Origin: Bacteroidota bacterium
Lineage (GTDB): Bacteria; Bacteroidota; Bacteroidia; Bacteroidales; JACABE01
DNA: 33,202 nt
Direction of reading: 5' to 3'
Assembly (NCBI GenBank): GCA_013377005.1
Contig: JACABE010000026.1
Coordinates: 25,937 to 59,138 of the forward strand
Shown here: in pieces, positions 1 to 8,075 of the stretch
Layout: each line of letters opens with the position of its first letter
Numbering within the stretch: the first letter of the stretch is position 1
Translations under genes and position numbers: made by a program
The notes under the pieces: generated by a model
What the model was told of the DNA's origin: nothing
The model's input: only the letters and a program-made list of their open reading frames with translations
Database searches by the model: none

Positions 1-103
1 CATAAATCCAGTAAAAACTAAATTTTGGTTTCTTCTGCATATTAAAGAGACCCTTTTTATCAGGGGGAGTATTTTTTTCTTGTTTATCTTTTTCGTTTTC
101 CAT
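1..103 (-). CDS. ftsH: FtsH ATP-dependent zinc metalloprotease, N-terminal tip only (partial at window edge)
   Basis: Reading leftwards from an ATG at 101-103, the frame stays open to the window edge and gives 34 residues starting MENEKDKQEK, with KKPKFSFYWIY just before the edge. A short charged, lysine-rich head followed by KPKFSFYWIY at the first membrane segment is the pattern I know from Bacteroidota FtsH, and ftsH lying directly after rsfS is a common gene order in the phylum. FtsH is a membrane-anchored AAA+ protease that degrades membrane and regulatory proteins. Only 25 bp separate it from the rsfS stop, so the two are probably cotranscribed. Neither the AAA nor the zinc-protease domain is in the window, so the call rests on this short N-terminus plus position. 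Confidence 0.72.
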   Translation of the reverse strand, partial: MENEKDKQEKNTPPDKKGLFNMQKKPKFSFYWIY

Positions 104-128
104 TTAACTTATTATTTCAATAGCTTTT

Positions 129-506
129 TTAATCAATATCTTCAATAATTTTTATATCAGCATCCGACCAAAGTTTTTCTAACTGATAAAAAGAACGTGC
201 TTCTTTTTGAAATATGTGTACAACAATATCAAAATAGTCGAGCAAAATCCATTCTGAATTAATAAAACCTTCTTTAAAACGTGGAGTAGCTCCAATTGCT
301 TTTCTAACTTCTTCTTGAACAGAATCTGCAATAGCTTCGGTTTGAGTACGTGAAGTTCCATTGCAAACAATAAAATAATCGAACATACTGTTATGAACAT
401 TTGCAAGGTTCATTACTGTAATGTCTTTCCCCTTTTTTTCTTGTATTCCTTTTACAATAATATCAGCTAACATAGCCGAAGTTGAATTAATTTTCTTTTT
501 TACCAT
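129..506 (-). CDS. rsfS: Ribosomal silencing factor RsfS (Iojap/YbeB family)
   Basis: RsfS binds ribosomal protein uL14 on the 50S subunit and blocks subunit joining when nutrients are scarce. The protein shows the family core: FDYFIVCNGTS, then AIADSVQEEVRKAIG, then EGFINSEWILLDYFDIVVHIF and FYQLEKLWSDA near the end. With the ATG at 504-506 it is 125 aa, close to the usual 105-125. An upstream in-frame TTG at 528-530 would add eight residues, but that TTG is the end of a TAATTTTG promoter box (528-535), so it should lie upstream of the transcript start. The gene is divergent from birA and 25 bp upstream of ftsH, with which it probably forms an operon. Family assignment is firm; the start is inferred. 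Confidence 0.93.
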   Translation of the reverse strand: MVKKKINSTSAMLADIIVKGIQEKKGKDITVMNLANVHNSMFDYFIVCNGTSRTQTEAIADSVQEEVRKAIGATPRFKEGFINSEWILLDYFDIVVHIFQKEARSFYQLEKLWSDADIKIIEDID

Positions 507-527
507 CAATTTTTTAGTTATAGCATG

Positions 528-559
528 CAAAATTACGTTTTTTTAGTGATTATATTCAA
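528..559 (-). promoter_or_regulatory. Bacteroidota-type promoter of rsfS-ftsH
   Basis: On the minus strand, TAATTTTG at 535-528 matches the -7 consensus TAnnTTTG exactly. A TTG at 559-557 lies 21 bp upstream, close to the usual -33 spacing. Transcription would begin near 520, leaving about 15 nt before the ATG at 506. This is motif matching in AT-rich DNA, supported by position. Confidence 0.55.
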
Positions 560-611
560 TACTTTTTAAAGGATTATTTTATTATTTTTACAAACAAAAG
601 AAATCATACTT

Positions 612-1373
612 ATGTTCGATAAATTTATTTCTAAAGATAAAATAATAAAGTTAGCCAATACCAACTCAACCAATGAATTTGCTGCGGATTTATTAAATAA
701 TAAAGATGTAGCTGAAGGAACTATTATTTGGGCTATTTCTCAAACAAAAGGTAAAGGACAAAAAGGAAATTCATGGGAAAGTGAAGATGGAAAAAACCTA
801 ACTTTTAGCTTAATTCTTCATCCTGCAAAACTAGATCCATCCCGACAATTTCTTTTAAACAAAGCTATTTCATTGGGAGTGATTGATTTTTTTAAAACAA
901 AAATTGATGAAACCTTAGTTAAAATTAAATGGCCCAATGATATTTATGTCGGAAAATGTAAGATTGCCGGAATATTAATTGAAAATGAAATACTAGCTTC
1001 TACAATACAATCCTCAATTGTTGGAATTGGTTTAAATATTAATCAATTAATATTTTCAAATAATCTTCCTAATCCGACTTCTCTTCGTTTAATTTTGGGA
1101 ACTGAATTAGATACAGAGGAAGTTTTAATTGAACTATTAAATAAAATTGAAGAAAGAATTATTAAATTATATAATAATGATATTCAATTTATTAATATTG
1201 ATTACTTAAATAATTTATTATACTATAGGGTTTATAATAATTACCTATTATCTGGCGAGAAAATTGAAGCAATGATTCTGGATATTTCTGAATATGGTCA
1301 GTTAATTATTCAAAAAAATAATAATGAAATAATAAAATGTAATTTTAAAGAAATTATATTTTTACATGATTGA
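612..1373 (+). CDS. birA: Biotin--[acetyl-CoA-carboxylase] ligase, catalytic-only form
   Basis: The enzyme makes biotinyl-5'-AMP and transfers biotin to the carrier lysine of biotin-dependent carboxylases in the cytoplasm. Visible landmarks: GKGQKGNSW (residues 47-55, the biotinyl-AMP loop, usually GRGRxGRxW), KWPND (106-110), KIAGILIE (117-124, with the conserved Lys117) and IVGIGLNIN (136-144). At 253 aa it has the catalytic domain and a short C-terminal SH3-like domain. It lacks the roughly 60-residue winged-helix domain of E. coli BirA, so it should not act as the biotin-operon repressor. The glycine-rich loop has Lys/Gln in place of the usual arginines. Divergent from rsfS with an 81-bp gap; no convincing TAnnTTTG box precedes it. 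Confidence 0.93.
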   Translation: MFDKFISKDKIIKLANTNSTNEFAADLLNNKDVAEGTIIWAISQTKGKGQKGNSWESEDGKNLTFSLILHPAKLDPSRQFLLNKAISLGVIDFFKTKIDETLVKIKWPNDIYVGKCKIAGILIENEILASTIQSSIVGIGLNINQLIFSNNLPNPTSLRLILGTELDTEEVLIELLNKIEERIIKLYNNDIQFINIDYLNNLLYYRVYNNYLLSGEKIEAMILDISEYGQLIIQKNNNEIIKCNFKEIIFLHD

Positions 1374-1388
1374 GTTTTCTCTTTTTCT

Positions 1389-2477
1389 TTAACTTTTATT
1401 CAAAATATCATTTTGAATCTGGATAGATTCTTCGTGAAGAATTTCTAATAGTTTTTTAACAAAATCCTTATGTAGTCCTAAATCCTTAGCTTTATTCAAT
1501 CGCATGCAAATTATTTCATTCCATCGTTTTATTTGTAGAATAGTAATGTTATTTTGTTTTTTATATTCACCAATTTGGGTAACCAAATCCATTCGCTTTG
1601 CCAAAATATGAATCAATTCATCATCAGCTTCGTCAATCATTGATCGAAGGCGATGTAAGTCATTCTCAAATTCAATACTTCCTTTTTCTTTACGGAAAAT
1701 TAAAGCTGAAAGCAATTCATTAAATACCTTTGGTGTGATTTGCTGCTTTGCATCAGTAAGTGCTTTTTCAGGATTATAATGTACTTCTATCATCAAGCCC
1801 TGCATCTCCAAGTCCAATGCTTTTTGGGCAACTGAATTCAGTAAATTTCTGTTACCAGCAATATGACTGGGATCCGTAATAATGGGCAAACTAGGTAATA
1901 TACGCTTTAACTCTATCGGTATTTCCCATAATGGTGCATTGCGATAAGGTTTAGAATTATACGTGTAAAAGCCACGGTGAATAGCAGCAATTTTTTTAAT
2001 CCCAACTTGATTTATGCGTTCTATTGCACCCAACCAAAGCTTCAAATCTGGATTTAATGGATTCTTTATCATTACAGGAATATCAACACCTCTAAGAGCT
2101 TCTGCTAACTCCTGCATTGAAAACGGATTTCCAACAGTTCGAGCTCCTACCCATAATACATCAATGCCATAATTTAAACATTCTTCTATATGATTAGGAG
2201 TTGCAACTTCCACTGTAGTGTACAACCCTGTTGTTTCTTTTACTTCTTTTAGCCATTCTAAGCCAATTTTCCCGATACCTTCAAATCCATCAGGACGAGT
2301 ACGTGGTTTCCAGATACCAGCTCTAAAAATCTTAACAATTTTTAGTTTTGCAAGCTCCATAGCTGTTTGTAAAAGCTGTTCTTTACTTTCTGCACTACAA
2401 GGACCAGCAATAATAAGTGGTTCATCAAAAAATGCAAACCATTGATTTATAGGTAATATGTCTATATTTGTACTCAT
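1389..2477 (-). CDS. aroF: Bifunctional 3-deoxy-7-phosphoheptulonate synthase / chorismate mutase
   Basis: The N-terminal domain (about 1-265) is a type I-beta DAHP synthase, condensing phosphoenolpyruvate and erythrose 4-phosphate to open the shikimate pathway. Motifs are GPCSAES (25-31), KPRTRPDGF (57-65), IHRGF (166-170), DPSH (202-205) and EVHYNPEKALTDAKQQ (231-246). The C-terminal helical domain (about 274-356), with LRSMIDEADDELIHILAKR, is an AroQ-type chorismate mutase, often the site through which prephenate inhibits such fusions. I start it at the ATG at 2475-2477 (362 aa). A longer reading from TTG at 2490-2492 starts inside a TAATTTTG promoter box. The symbol varies between genomes (aroF, aroG or none). 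It is convergent with birA, with 15 bp between the stops, and divergent from asnS. Confidence 0.93.
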   Translation of the reverse strand: MSTNIDILPINQWFAFFDEPLIIAGPCSAESKEQLLQTAMELAKLKIVKIFRAGIWKPRTRPDGFEGIGKIGLEWLKEVKETTGLYTTVEVATPNHIEECLNYGIDVLWVGARTVGNPFSMQELAEALRGVDIPVMIKNPLNPDLKLWLGAIERINQVGIKKIAAIHRGFYTYNSKPYRNAPLWEIPIELKRILPSLPIITDPSHIAGNRNLLNSVAQKALDLEMQGLMIEVHYNPEKALTDAKQQITPKVFNELLSALIFRKEKGSIEFENDLHRLRSMIDEADDELIHILAKRMDLVTQIGEYKKQNNITILQIKRWNEIICMRLNKAKDLGLHKDFVKKLLEILHEESIQIQNDILNKS

Positions 2478-2489
2478 TTGTTCTTTTGG

Positions 2490-2497
2490 CAAAATTA
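2490..2497 (-). promoter_or_regulatory. -7 box of the DAHP synthase/chorismate mutase gene
   Basis: TAATTTTG on the minus strand (2497-2490) matches TAnnTTTG and is followed by C, as at rsfS. No clear -33 TTG lies at the right spacing. The predicted start of transcription is only a few bases before the ATG at 2477, so the leader would be very short. Confidence 0.45.
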
Positions 2498-2545
2498 ATT
2501 AAAGTTTATTTACAGATTTTTAATAATTTTACACTCTTAAACTTT

Positions 2546-2580
2546 TAACAAAGTATTTTTATTGATAAAATACTTTGTTA
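2546..2580. repeat. Perfect 14-bp inverted repeat upstream of asnS
   Basis: TAACAAAGTATTTT (2546-2559) and its exact reverse complement (2567-2580) flank a 7-nt loop, TATTGAT. It sits in the divergent region between the DAHP synthase gene and asnS, 67 bp before the asnS ATG. There is no T-run, so it is not a classic terminator. It could be an operator for a dimeric regulator or a leader hairpin. Confidence 0.7.
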
Positions 2581-2647
2581 TCACAATATCATTTTATTAC
2601 GAATTAAAAGTACATTAGATTTTATTTATCATTTCAAGAATTTAAAA

Positions 2648-4054
2648 ATGAAAACATTGAACAGAAGTATCATTAAAGACTTATTAAAATCTGTTAAGAA
2701 AGAAGAATTAGGAACAATTATTAACGTAAAAGGTTGGGTTAGAACTAAAAGAGGAAATAAAAACATAGCATTTATTGCATTAAATGATGGTTCTATAATA
2801 CACAGTATTCAAATTGTTGTTGATTTGGCAAATTTCGATGAAGAAGTAATGAAGCTTATTACCACAGGAGCTTGTATTTCAGTAAATGGCAAATTAGTGG
2901 AATCGATGGGACAAGGACAAAGCGTAGAAATTCAGGCTACTGAAATTCATGTTTATGGTACTTCTGATGCTGAAACCTATCCCTTACAAAAGAAAGGTCA
3001 TTCACTAGAGTTTTTGAGAGAGATCGCACATTTACGTCCTCGAACCAATACCTTTGGTGCTATTTTGCGTATTCGCCACGCTATGTCTTTTGCTATTCAT
3101 AAATACTATAACGACAATGGTTTTTATTATGTTCATACTCCAATCATTACAGGTTCGGATGCCGAAGGTGCAGGAGCTATGTTTCGTGTAACAACTTTAG
3201 ATGCTAAAAATCCACCTTTAACCGAAGATGGAAAAGTAAATTATACTGAAGATTTTTTTGGAAAAGAAACCAATTTAACTGTTTCCGGTCAATTAGAAGC
3301 AGAATTAGCAGCATTGGCTTTAAGTAAGGTTTATACTTTTGGACCAACTTTTAGAGCCGAAAACTCAAACACACCTCGCCATTTAGCCGAATTCTGGATG
3401 AACGAACCAGAAGTTGCCTTCAATGAAATTAAAGAAAATATGGATCTGGCAGAAGATTTCATTAAATCACTTGTTAGTTATGCTTTAGAAAATTGCAAAG
3501 ATGATCTTGAGTTTTTAAACAATATGTATGACAAAGAACTTATTGAAAGATTGAGTTTCGTAGTTAACAATAGTTTTGAAAGATTAGCATATACTGATGC
3601 CGTTGATATTTTATTAAAATCTGGACAATCTTTTGAATTCCCTGTTTCTTGGGGTGTTGATTTACAATCGGAACACGAACGCTATTTGGTTGAAAAACAT
3701 TTCAAAAAACCTGTTATTTTAACTGATTATCCTAAAGATATCAAAGCATTTTATATGAAACAAAACGAAGATGGAAAAACAGTACGTGCAATGGATGTTT
3801 TGTTTCCAAAAATTGGCGAAATCATTGGTGGATCACAAAGAGAAGAAAACCTTGAAAAACTTCAACAAAGAATTGCTGAAATGGGAATTCCTGAAAAAGA
3901 CGTTTGGTGGTATTTAGACACTCGTCGTTTTGGAACAGCTCCACACAGTGGGTTTGGTTTAGGATTTGAAAGATTGATTTTATTTGTAACAGGTATGTCA
4001 AATATCAGAGATGTAATTCCATTTCCGAGAACACCAATGAATGCTGAATTTTAA
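2648..4054 (+). CDS. asnS: Asparaginyl-tRNA synthetase
   Basis: A class II aminoacyl-tRNA synthetase that charges tRNA-Asn in the cytoplasm. The N-terminal OB-fold (about 20-115, including [20 protein letters not shown]) binds the anticodon. The catalytic core carries motif 2 as [21 protein letters not shown] and motif 3 as GFGLGFERL near the C-terminus, followed by [10 protein letters not shown]. At 468 aa it has the expected length. The sequence [15 protein letters not shown] and the family length favour AsnRS over AspRS. It is followed by rpoN 82 bp downstream in the same direction. Both flanks hold long AT-rich hairpins (2546-2580 and 4064-4104), which may affect its expression or that of rpoN. 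Confidence 0.96.
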   Translation: MKTLNRSIIKDLLKSVKKEELGTIINVKGWVRTKRGNKNIAFIALNDGSIIHSIQIVVDLANFDEEVMKLITTGACISVNGKLVESMGQGQSVEIQATEIHVYGTSDAETYPLQKKGHSLEFLREIAHLRPRTNTFGAILRIRHAMSFAIHKYYNDNGFYYVHTPIITGSDAEGAGAMFRVTTLDAKNPPLTEDGKVNYTEDFFGKETNLTVSGQLEAELAALALSKVYTFGPTFRAENSNTPRHLAEFWMNEPEVAFNEIKENMDLAEDFIKSLVSYALENCKDDLEFLNNMYDKELIERLSFVVNNSFERLAYTDAVDILLKSGQSFEFPVSWGVDLQSEHERYLVEKHFKKPVILTDYPKDIKAFYMKQNEDGKTVRAMDVLFPKIGEIIGGSQREENLEKLQQRIAEMGIPEKDVWWYLDTRRFGTAPHSGFGLGFERLILFVTGMSNIRDVIPFPRTPMNAEF

Positions 4055-4063
4055 ATCAATATC

Positions 4064-4104
4064 GTTATTATTTAAATTATCTTGTTGATAATATAAATAA
4101 TAAT
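4064..4104 (+). repeat. AT-rich hairpin between asnS and rpoN
   Basis: TTATTATTTAAATTATC (4065-4081) pairs with 4087-4103 around a TTGTT loop. Sixteen of 17 pairs match (one A-A mismatch), with a possible G-T pair beyond them. It begins 10 bp after the asnS stop and ends 32 bp before the rpoN ATG. There is almost no GC and no T-tail, so it is a poor intrinsic terminator. It may be an mRNA 3'-end or processing structure. Confidence 0.6.
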
Positions 4105-4136
4105 AAACTAATCATATAAATTTTAATTAAAACACA

Positions 4137-5603
4137 ATGTTAAGTCAACGATTACAGCAAAAACTACAGCAAAAACTTTCTCCACAGCAAATACTGCTGA
4201 TGAAGTTATTGCAGGTGCCTACCGTTGCACTTGACCAACGCATAAAGCAGGAGTTAGAAGAAAATCCATTATTGGAAGACTTATCAGAGAATAGAGAGAA
4301 GGATATTTCTGACAATGGAGATGAATATGAAAATGATTATTCTGATGATAATTCACGAGACACTTCTGATTTTGACTTTAACGATTATCTGGATGAAGAT
4401 GATGTAGATTCTTATAAATTAAGAGCTAATAACAAATCTGCCGATGAAGATCGTAAAGAAACACCTTATGCTTCAGAGGCTTCATTCCAAGAGTCCTTAA
4501 CGGATCAACTCATGATGCTGGGTCTGGATGAAAAAAAACAAACTATTGGTTTAACTCTTATTGGTAATTTAGACGACTCAGGATATTTAATGAGAGATGT
4601 TAGAGCTTTAGTGGATGATTTTGCTTTTTCTCAAAATTTGATAACAACTACAGGAGAAATAACAGAAGTGCTGGAAATTATCCAGGAACTTGATCCTCCG
4701 GGAGTTGGAGCACGTAGTTTGCAGGAGTGTTTGTTATTACAATTACAGCGCAACGAAGATCAAACAAAATCTGTTCAATTGGCATATAAAATCATTAATA
4801 CTCAGTTTGATCGATTTTCAAAAAAACATTATAATAAAATTATTGAAAAATTAGAAATTACCGAAGAGGATCTTAAAGCTGCAATTGACGAAGTGTTGAA
4901 ACTAAATCCTAAACCAGGAAGTTCAATAGGAGGATCTTCAAAGCTAAATCAATATGTAATTCCTGATTTTATTATTACAAATATTAATGGCTCTTTAGAA
5001 CTTTCATTAAATAATAGGAATACACCAGAGCTTCGTATAAATCAGGATTATGCAGAATTAGTGCAAGGATATGCTGTTAGTAAACAAAAAACCGAACAAC
5101 AAAAAGATGCCGTGATGTTTATTAAACAAAAAATTGATTCGGCACGTTGGTTTATTGATGCTATTAAACAACGTCAGCATACTTTATATGTAACAATGAA
5201 TGCAATAATGAACTATCAGCATGAATATTTTCTTGAAGGTGATGTTTCTAAGCTTAAACCAATGAAATTACAAGATGTTGCTAACATTGTAAATCTTGAT
5301 ATTTCAACAATTTCCAGGGTTGCTAACAGCAAATATGCCGAAACTCATTTTGGGACTTTTTTGCTTAGAGATTTTTTCTCAAAATCAATGACCAATGATG
5401 CTGGTGAAGGAATTTCAACTACTGAAATCAAAAGGATTTTAAAAGAATGTATTGATAATGAAGATAAAACGTCACCTTTAAATGATGACGAACTTACAGA
5501 AATATTAGGGAAAAAAGGTTATAAAATTGCTCGTCGTACAGTTGCTAAATATCGAGAAGGAATGGATATTAGAGTTGCTCGACTTAGAAAGGAAATCTCA
5601 TAA
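4137..5603 (+). CDS. rpoN: RNA polymerase sigma-54 factor RpoN
   Basis: Sigma-54 directs RNA polymerase to -24/-12 promoters that need AAA+ activators. Region I is glutamine/leucine rich (1-48: SQRLQQKLQQKLSPQQILLMKLLQ, ending ELEENPLLED) and binds activator. Region II is a strongly acidic linker (about 50-115). The core-binding domain follows (about 120-310), then the helix-turn-helix around DVANIVNLDISTISRVANSKY. The RpoN box that reads the -24 element is ARRTVAKYRE (465-474). The 488-aa length is normal. All regions are intact, so the protein should be functional. It ends one base before the next gene, so the two are translationally close. No sigma-54 activator (AAA+ NtrC-like) is visible in this window. 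Confidence 0.96.
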   Translation: MLSQRLQQKLQQKLSPQQILLMKLLQVPTVALDQRIKQELEENPLLEDLSENREKDISDNGDEYENDYSDDNSRDTSDFDFNDYLDEDDVDSYKLRANNKSADEDRKETPYASEASFQESLTDQLMMLGLDEKKQTIGLTLIGNLDDSGYLMRDVRALVDDFAFSQNLITTTGEITEVLEIIQELDPPGVGARSLQECLLLQLQRNEDQTKSVQLAYKIINTQFDRFSKKHYNKIIEKLEITEEDLKAAIDEVLKLNPKPGSSIGGSSKLNQYVIPDFIITNINGSLELSLNNRNTPELRINQDYAELVQGYAVSKQKTEQQKDAVMFIKQKIDSARWFIDAIKQRQHTLYVTMNAIMNYQHEYFLEGDVSKLKPMKLQDVANIVNLDISTISRVANSKYAETHFGTFLLRDFFSKSMTNDAGEGISTTEIKRILKECIDNEDKTSPLNDDELTEILGKKGYKIARRTVAKYREGMDIRVARLRKEIS

Positions 5604-5604
5604 A

Positions 5605-6216
5605 ATGGAACTTAAAATTGCTCGTATTATTTCATACATTTTTCATCCGCTTTTAATGCCTTTTTATACTTTCATCATTTTATTCAACATGAAAATCTTT
5701 TTTGCTTCCATATTAACAGTGGAATACAAATTGATGATTTTAACATTTATTTTAGTATCAACATTCTTGTTTCCTGCTATTTTAACTTACATTTTATTAC
5801 GTAAAAAGAGTATAAGTTCATTACATTTAGAAAAGAGGGAGGAGCGAACTATTCCTTTTTTATTTACCATTGTTTTTTATTATGGAACTTATCATATCAT
5901 GAAAAATGCAGAGGTTCCTGCCATATATCTTCTATTGATGCTGGCTTCTACTTTCATAATAATAATGGCTTTTTTGATTAATTTTAAATTTAAAATAAGT
6001 GTTCATACTATAGCTGTTGGAGCTTTAACTGGTATCCTAATTGGAATTTCTTATCGTTTTAATATAAATTTATTATTACCTATTTTTATGCTAATCATTA
6101 TTGCTGGTTTGGTTAGTTTTTCTCGTTTGGCTCTCAATGCTCATCGTCCTGCCGAGGTATATATCGGATATTTAATGGGCTTTTGTTTTATGTTGGGTCT
6201 TTTCATACTAGGATAG
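5605..6216 (+). CDS. PAP2-like integral membrane protein
   Basis: 203 aa and very hydrophobic, with about six membrane segments (roughly 12-35, 42-65, 84-99, 104-125, 133-172, 183-203). Weak counterparts of the three phosphatidic-acid-phosphatase motifs can be seen: a K77-to-P84 stretch (KREERTIP), a central VHT (His134), and SRLALNAHRPAEVYIG (173-188, with Arg174 and His180). In the true PAP2 family these residues bind and cleave a lipid phosphate or pyrophosphate such as undecaprenyl-PP. Motif 2 lacks the standard SGH, so activity is uncertain. I chose the ATG at 5605, one base after the rpoN stop; a longer reading would overlap the rpoN box in another frame. It is probably cotranscribed with rpoN. 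Confidence 0.7.
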   Translation: MELKIARIISYIFHPLLMPFYTFIILFNMKIFFASILTVEYKLMILTFILVSTFLFPAILTYILLRKKSISSLHLEKREERTIPFLFTIVFYYGTYHIMKNAEVPAIYLLLMLASTFIIIMAFLINFKFKISVHTIAVGALTGILIGISYRFNINLLLPIFMLIIIAGLVSFSRLALNAHRPAEVYIGYLMGFCFMLGLFILG

Positions 6217-6305
6217 AGTTATATCTATTTTAGGAATTAATCTTTTTTATTCAGCAGCGATTCTCATCAAAAAGACTTCTTTTTTAGGAAATATGAAAAA
6301 ATTAC

Positions 6306-6491
6306 AGAGTAGAAAATCTAGAAGCATTGGTTAAAGAACTAAAAAAAGATGTTGTAATAATTACCGATACAATAGAAACCTATGAATACGGAAAATTTGT
6401 ACATATCCTTGATTTAGAATGCAGCAAGATTGAATTATGGGAACCTTATTACATTCAATACAGCAAAATTACAGGCGAAATAACAAAATAA
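6306..6491 (+). pseudogene. C-terminal remnant of a VOC-family (glyoxalase/bleomycin-resistance fold) protein
   Basis: The frame ending at the TAA at 6489-6491 reads YRVENLEALVKELKKD, then YEYGKFVHILDLECSKIELW followed by EP, which matches the last half of small VOC proteins (typically YGxFAxxxDPEGNKIELWEP). There is no in-frame ATG, and a TGA interrupts the frame just upstream of 6306. A +1-frame stretch before it (about 6255-6300) may be the preceding piece, which suggests a frameshift plus loss of the N-terminal half. The Glu in KIELWEP, a metal ligand in the family, is kept. I see no promoter or intact N-terminus, so I call it a relic. It fills most of the 320-bp gap between the PAP2-like gene and the acyl-CoA dehydrogenase. 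Confidence 0.7.
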
Positions 6492-6536
6492 TCAACATAT
6501 TAATTCGTATTTTTCTTAAGTCTTTTTACACTATTG

Positions 6537-8075
6537 CTAAGCAAAGCTAAACCAATTGCTGTTATCTTCGTAATTGGCAACTACATGACTACTGTTAGGA
6601 TAATGATAAGTATTTATAAGTGCAGAAACTTCCTGTTTCAGTACTATTAATGCATTTTCAATTAAATCTTTTCTGAAACCTTTTTCTTCTAAGTACAACA
6701 CATGATCCATAGAAACTATTCTGCTAATTACTTTACCAAAATCAACAAGTTTTCGCTGAGAAAGCGGAATATGCAAATCAAAATTCACCATTTCGTGAAC
6801 ACTGTCTGCTACTCGTGCAGTAAAACCTTTTAAAAACTGATAAAAATTATTATTTTTAGTAGCCTTCATCATTTTTAGAACAGAGTCTGCAATCTGATGA
6901 TACAAAATATCATTAGATCCTTCAAAAATCTGAAATGGCCTACTATCCACCAATGAGCGCCCTGCAAAATGATTAATCTTATAACCTTTGGCTCCTACCA
7001 ATTGCAATAATGATTGAGCTGATTCCTGCATCAGATCGGAAGTAACCGTTTTAACAACATTGGCTTCGAGTCCAAATGCAGACAAATCATTTTCTGTACC
7101 CGCAATTTCACTCGATTTAAGACAAAAAGCAGAACAAATTGTATAGTTAGCTTGCAAACGAGAGAGACGACTTTGCACCTGATCATAATCGAATAAACTT
7201 TTTTTACTAACAATGCGTAAATTAGCATGAGCAATGGCTTCGTCTAATATCCGGTGGATAAAACCCAGCCCCATTGCCGGAAATTGAAACCTGCTCCGAT
7301 GAAGTAAGTCAAGTAGCATCTGAATACCGGTAGTATGAGGAATTAGTTTTTGTGCCGCTGGAATATAAACATCGATATTATTTCTACCATAAGGTATTTG
7401 ATAAAGTCCGAGATTTTCAAAATACTCCTCAACCTGAATTGCTTGCCGTGGAGCACTTACATCACAAACAAACATATCAATATCTCGCATTAAACTACCT
7501 GATTTTGAATGTTTACGTGCTGTAAGCAACCAAAAATCAGCCATACCGGTAAGTCCAGCCCAATGTTTTTTCCCTTTAAGATGATAATACCCATCTTTTT
7601 CATAAAAAGAAGTAAGCATACTCAATGCATCACTACCAAAATTGGGTTCAGTAATCATTAATCCCCCCATACAACTATTATTCAGAAATTGACCAAAAAC
7701 CTTTTGTTTTTCAGATTCTTGTCCATACTTTGAAAAAGGTTGAATGAACAATCCGTTATTGATACCAAGTGTCAACGCAAGAGCAAGTGATTCGTAGGAA
7801 GCAGCTGAAATAAAAGCAATATTTTCTTTAATGCTGGCTCCAAAACCTCCGTATTGCCTAGGAATACAAAGAGCCAGAGGGTTTGTTGACATCAGTTCTT
7901 TTAAAACATCAGGAGGAAATCCTCTTGTACTGCAAAAACTGTCAATATCATCCACTTGCCTGAAAGCATGTTTCATACTTGTTTTAAACTTTTCTAACAA
8001 CGTTGGAAATGCTATGTCTTGTAGATTTGTATTAATGGGTTGTTCTGAATTTAAATTATTTTGAGAATGCTGCAT
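6537..8075 (-). CDS. Acyl-CoA dehydrogenase family protein, long form
   Basis: Flavoenzymes of this family oxidise acyl-CoA to trans-2-enoyl-CoA and pass electrons to electron-transfer flavoprotein. The order is N-terminal helical domain (about 25-135), middle beta domain with the FAD/substrate loop ITEPNFGSD (141-149), and C-terminal helical domain with SRPFQIFEGSND (378-389), where Glu385 sits in the catalytic-base position. At 512 aa it is over 100 residues longer than a standard 380-aa enzyme. The extra part lies after the catalytic Glu (about 400-512), which recalls the C-terminal extension of very-long-chain dehydrogenases. No other beta-oxidation gene is adjacent, so the substrate cannot be read from context. 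The stop lies 45 bp from the VOC relic. Confidence 0.85.
   Translation of the reverse strand: MQHSQNNLNSEQPINTNLQDIAFPTLLEKFKTSMKHAFRQVDDIDSFCSTRGFPPDVLKELMSTNPLALCIPRQYGGFGASIKENIAFISAASYESLALALTLGINNGLFIQPFSKYGQESEKQKVFGQFLNNSCMGGLMITEPNFGSDALSMLTSFYEKDGYYHLKGKKHWAGLTGMADFWLLTARKHSKSGSLMRDIDMFVCDVSAPRQAIQVEEYFENLGLYQIPYGRNNIDVYIPAAQKLIPHTTGIQMLLDLLHRSRFQFPAMGLGFIHRILDEAIAHANLRIVSKKSLFDYDQVQSRLSRLQANYTICSAFCLKSSEIAGTENDLSAFGLEANVVKTVTSDLMQESAQSLLQLVGAKGYKINHFAGRSLVDSRPFQIFEGSNDILYHQIADSVLKMMKATKNNNFYQFLKGFTARVADSVHEMVNFDLHIPLSQRKLVDFGKVISRIVSMDHVLYLEEKGFRKDLIENALIVLKQEVSALINTYHYPNSSHVVANYEDNSNWFSFA

Noticed and set aside
5527-5604. A longer start for the PAP2-like protein overlapping rpoN
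   Set aside because: The extra residues come from the RpoN box in another frame; the ATG at 5605, one base after the rpoN stop, gives a clean membrane protein.
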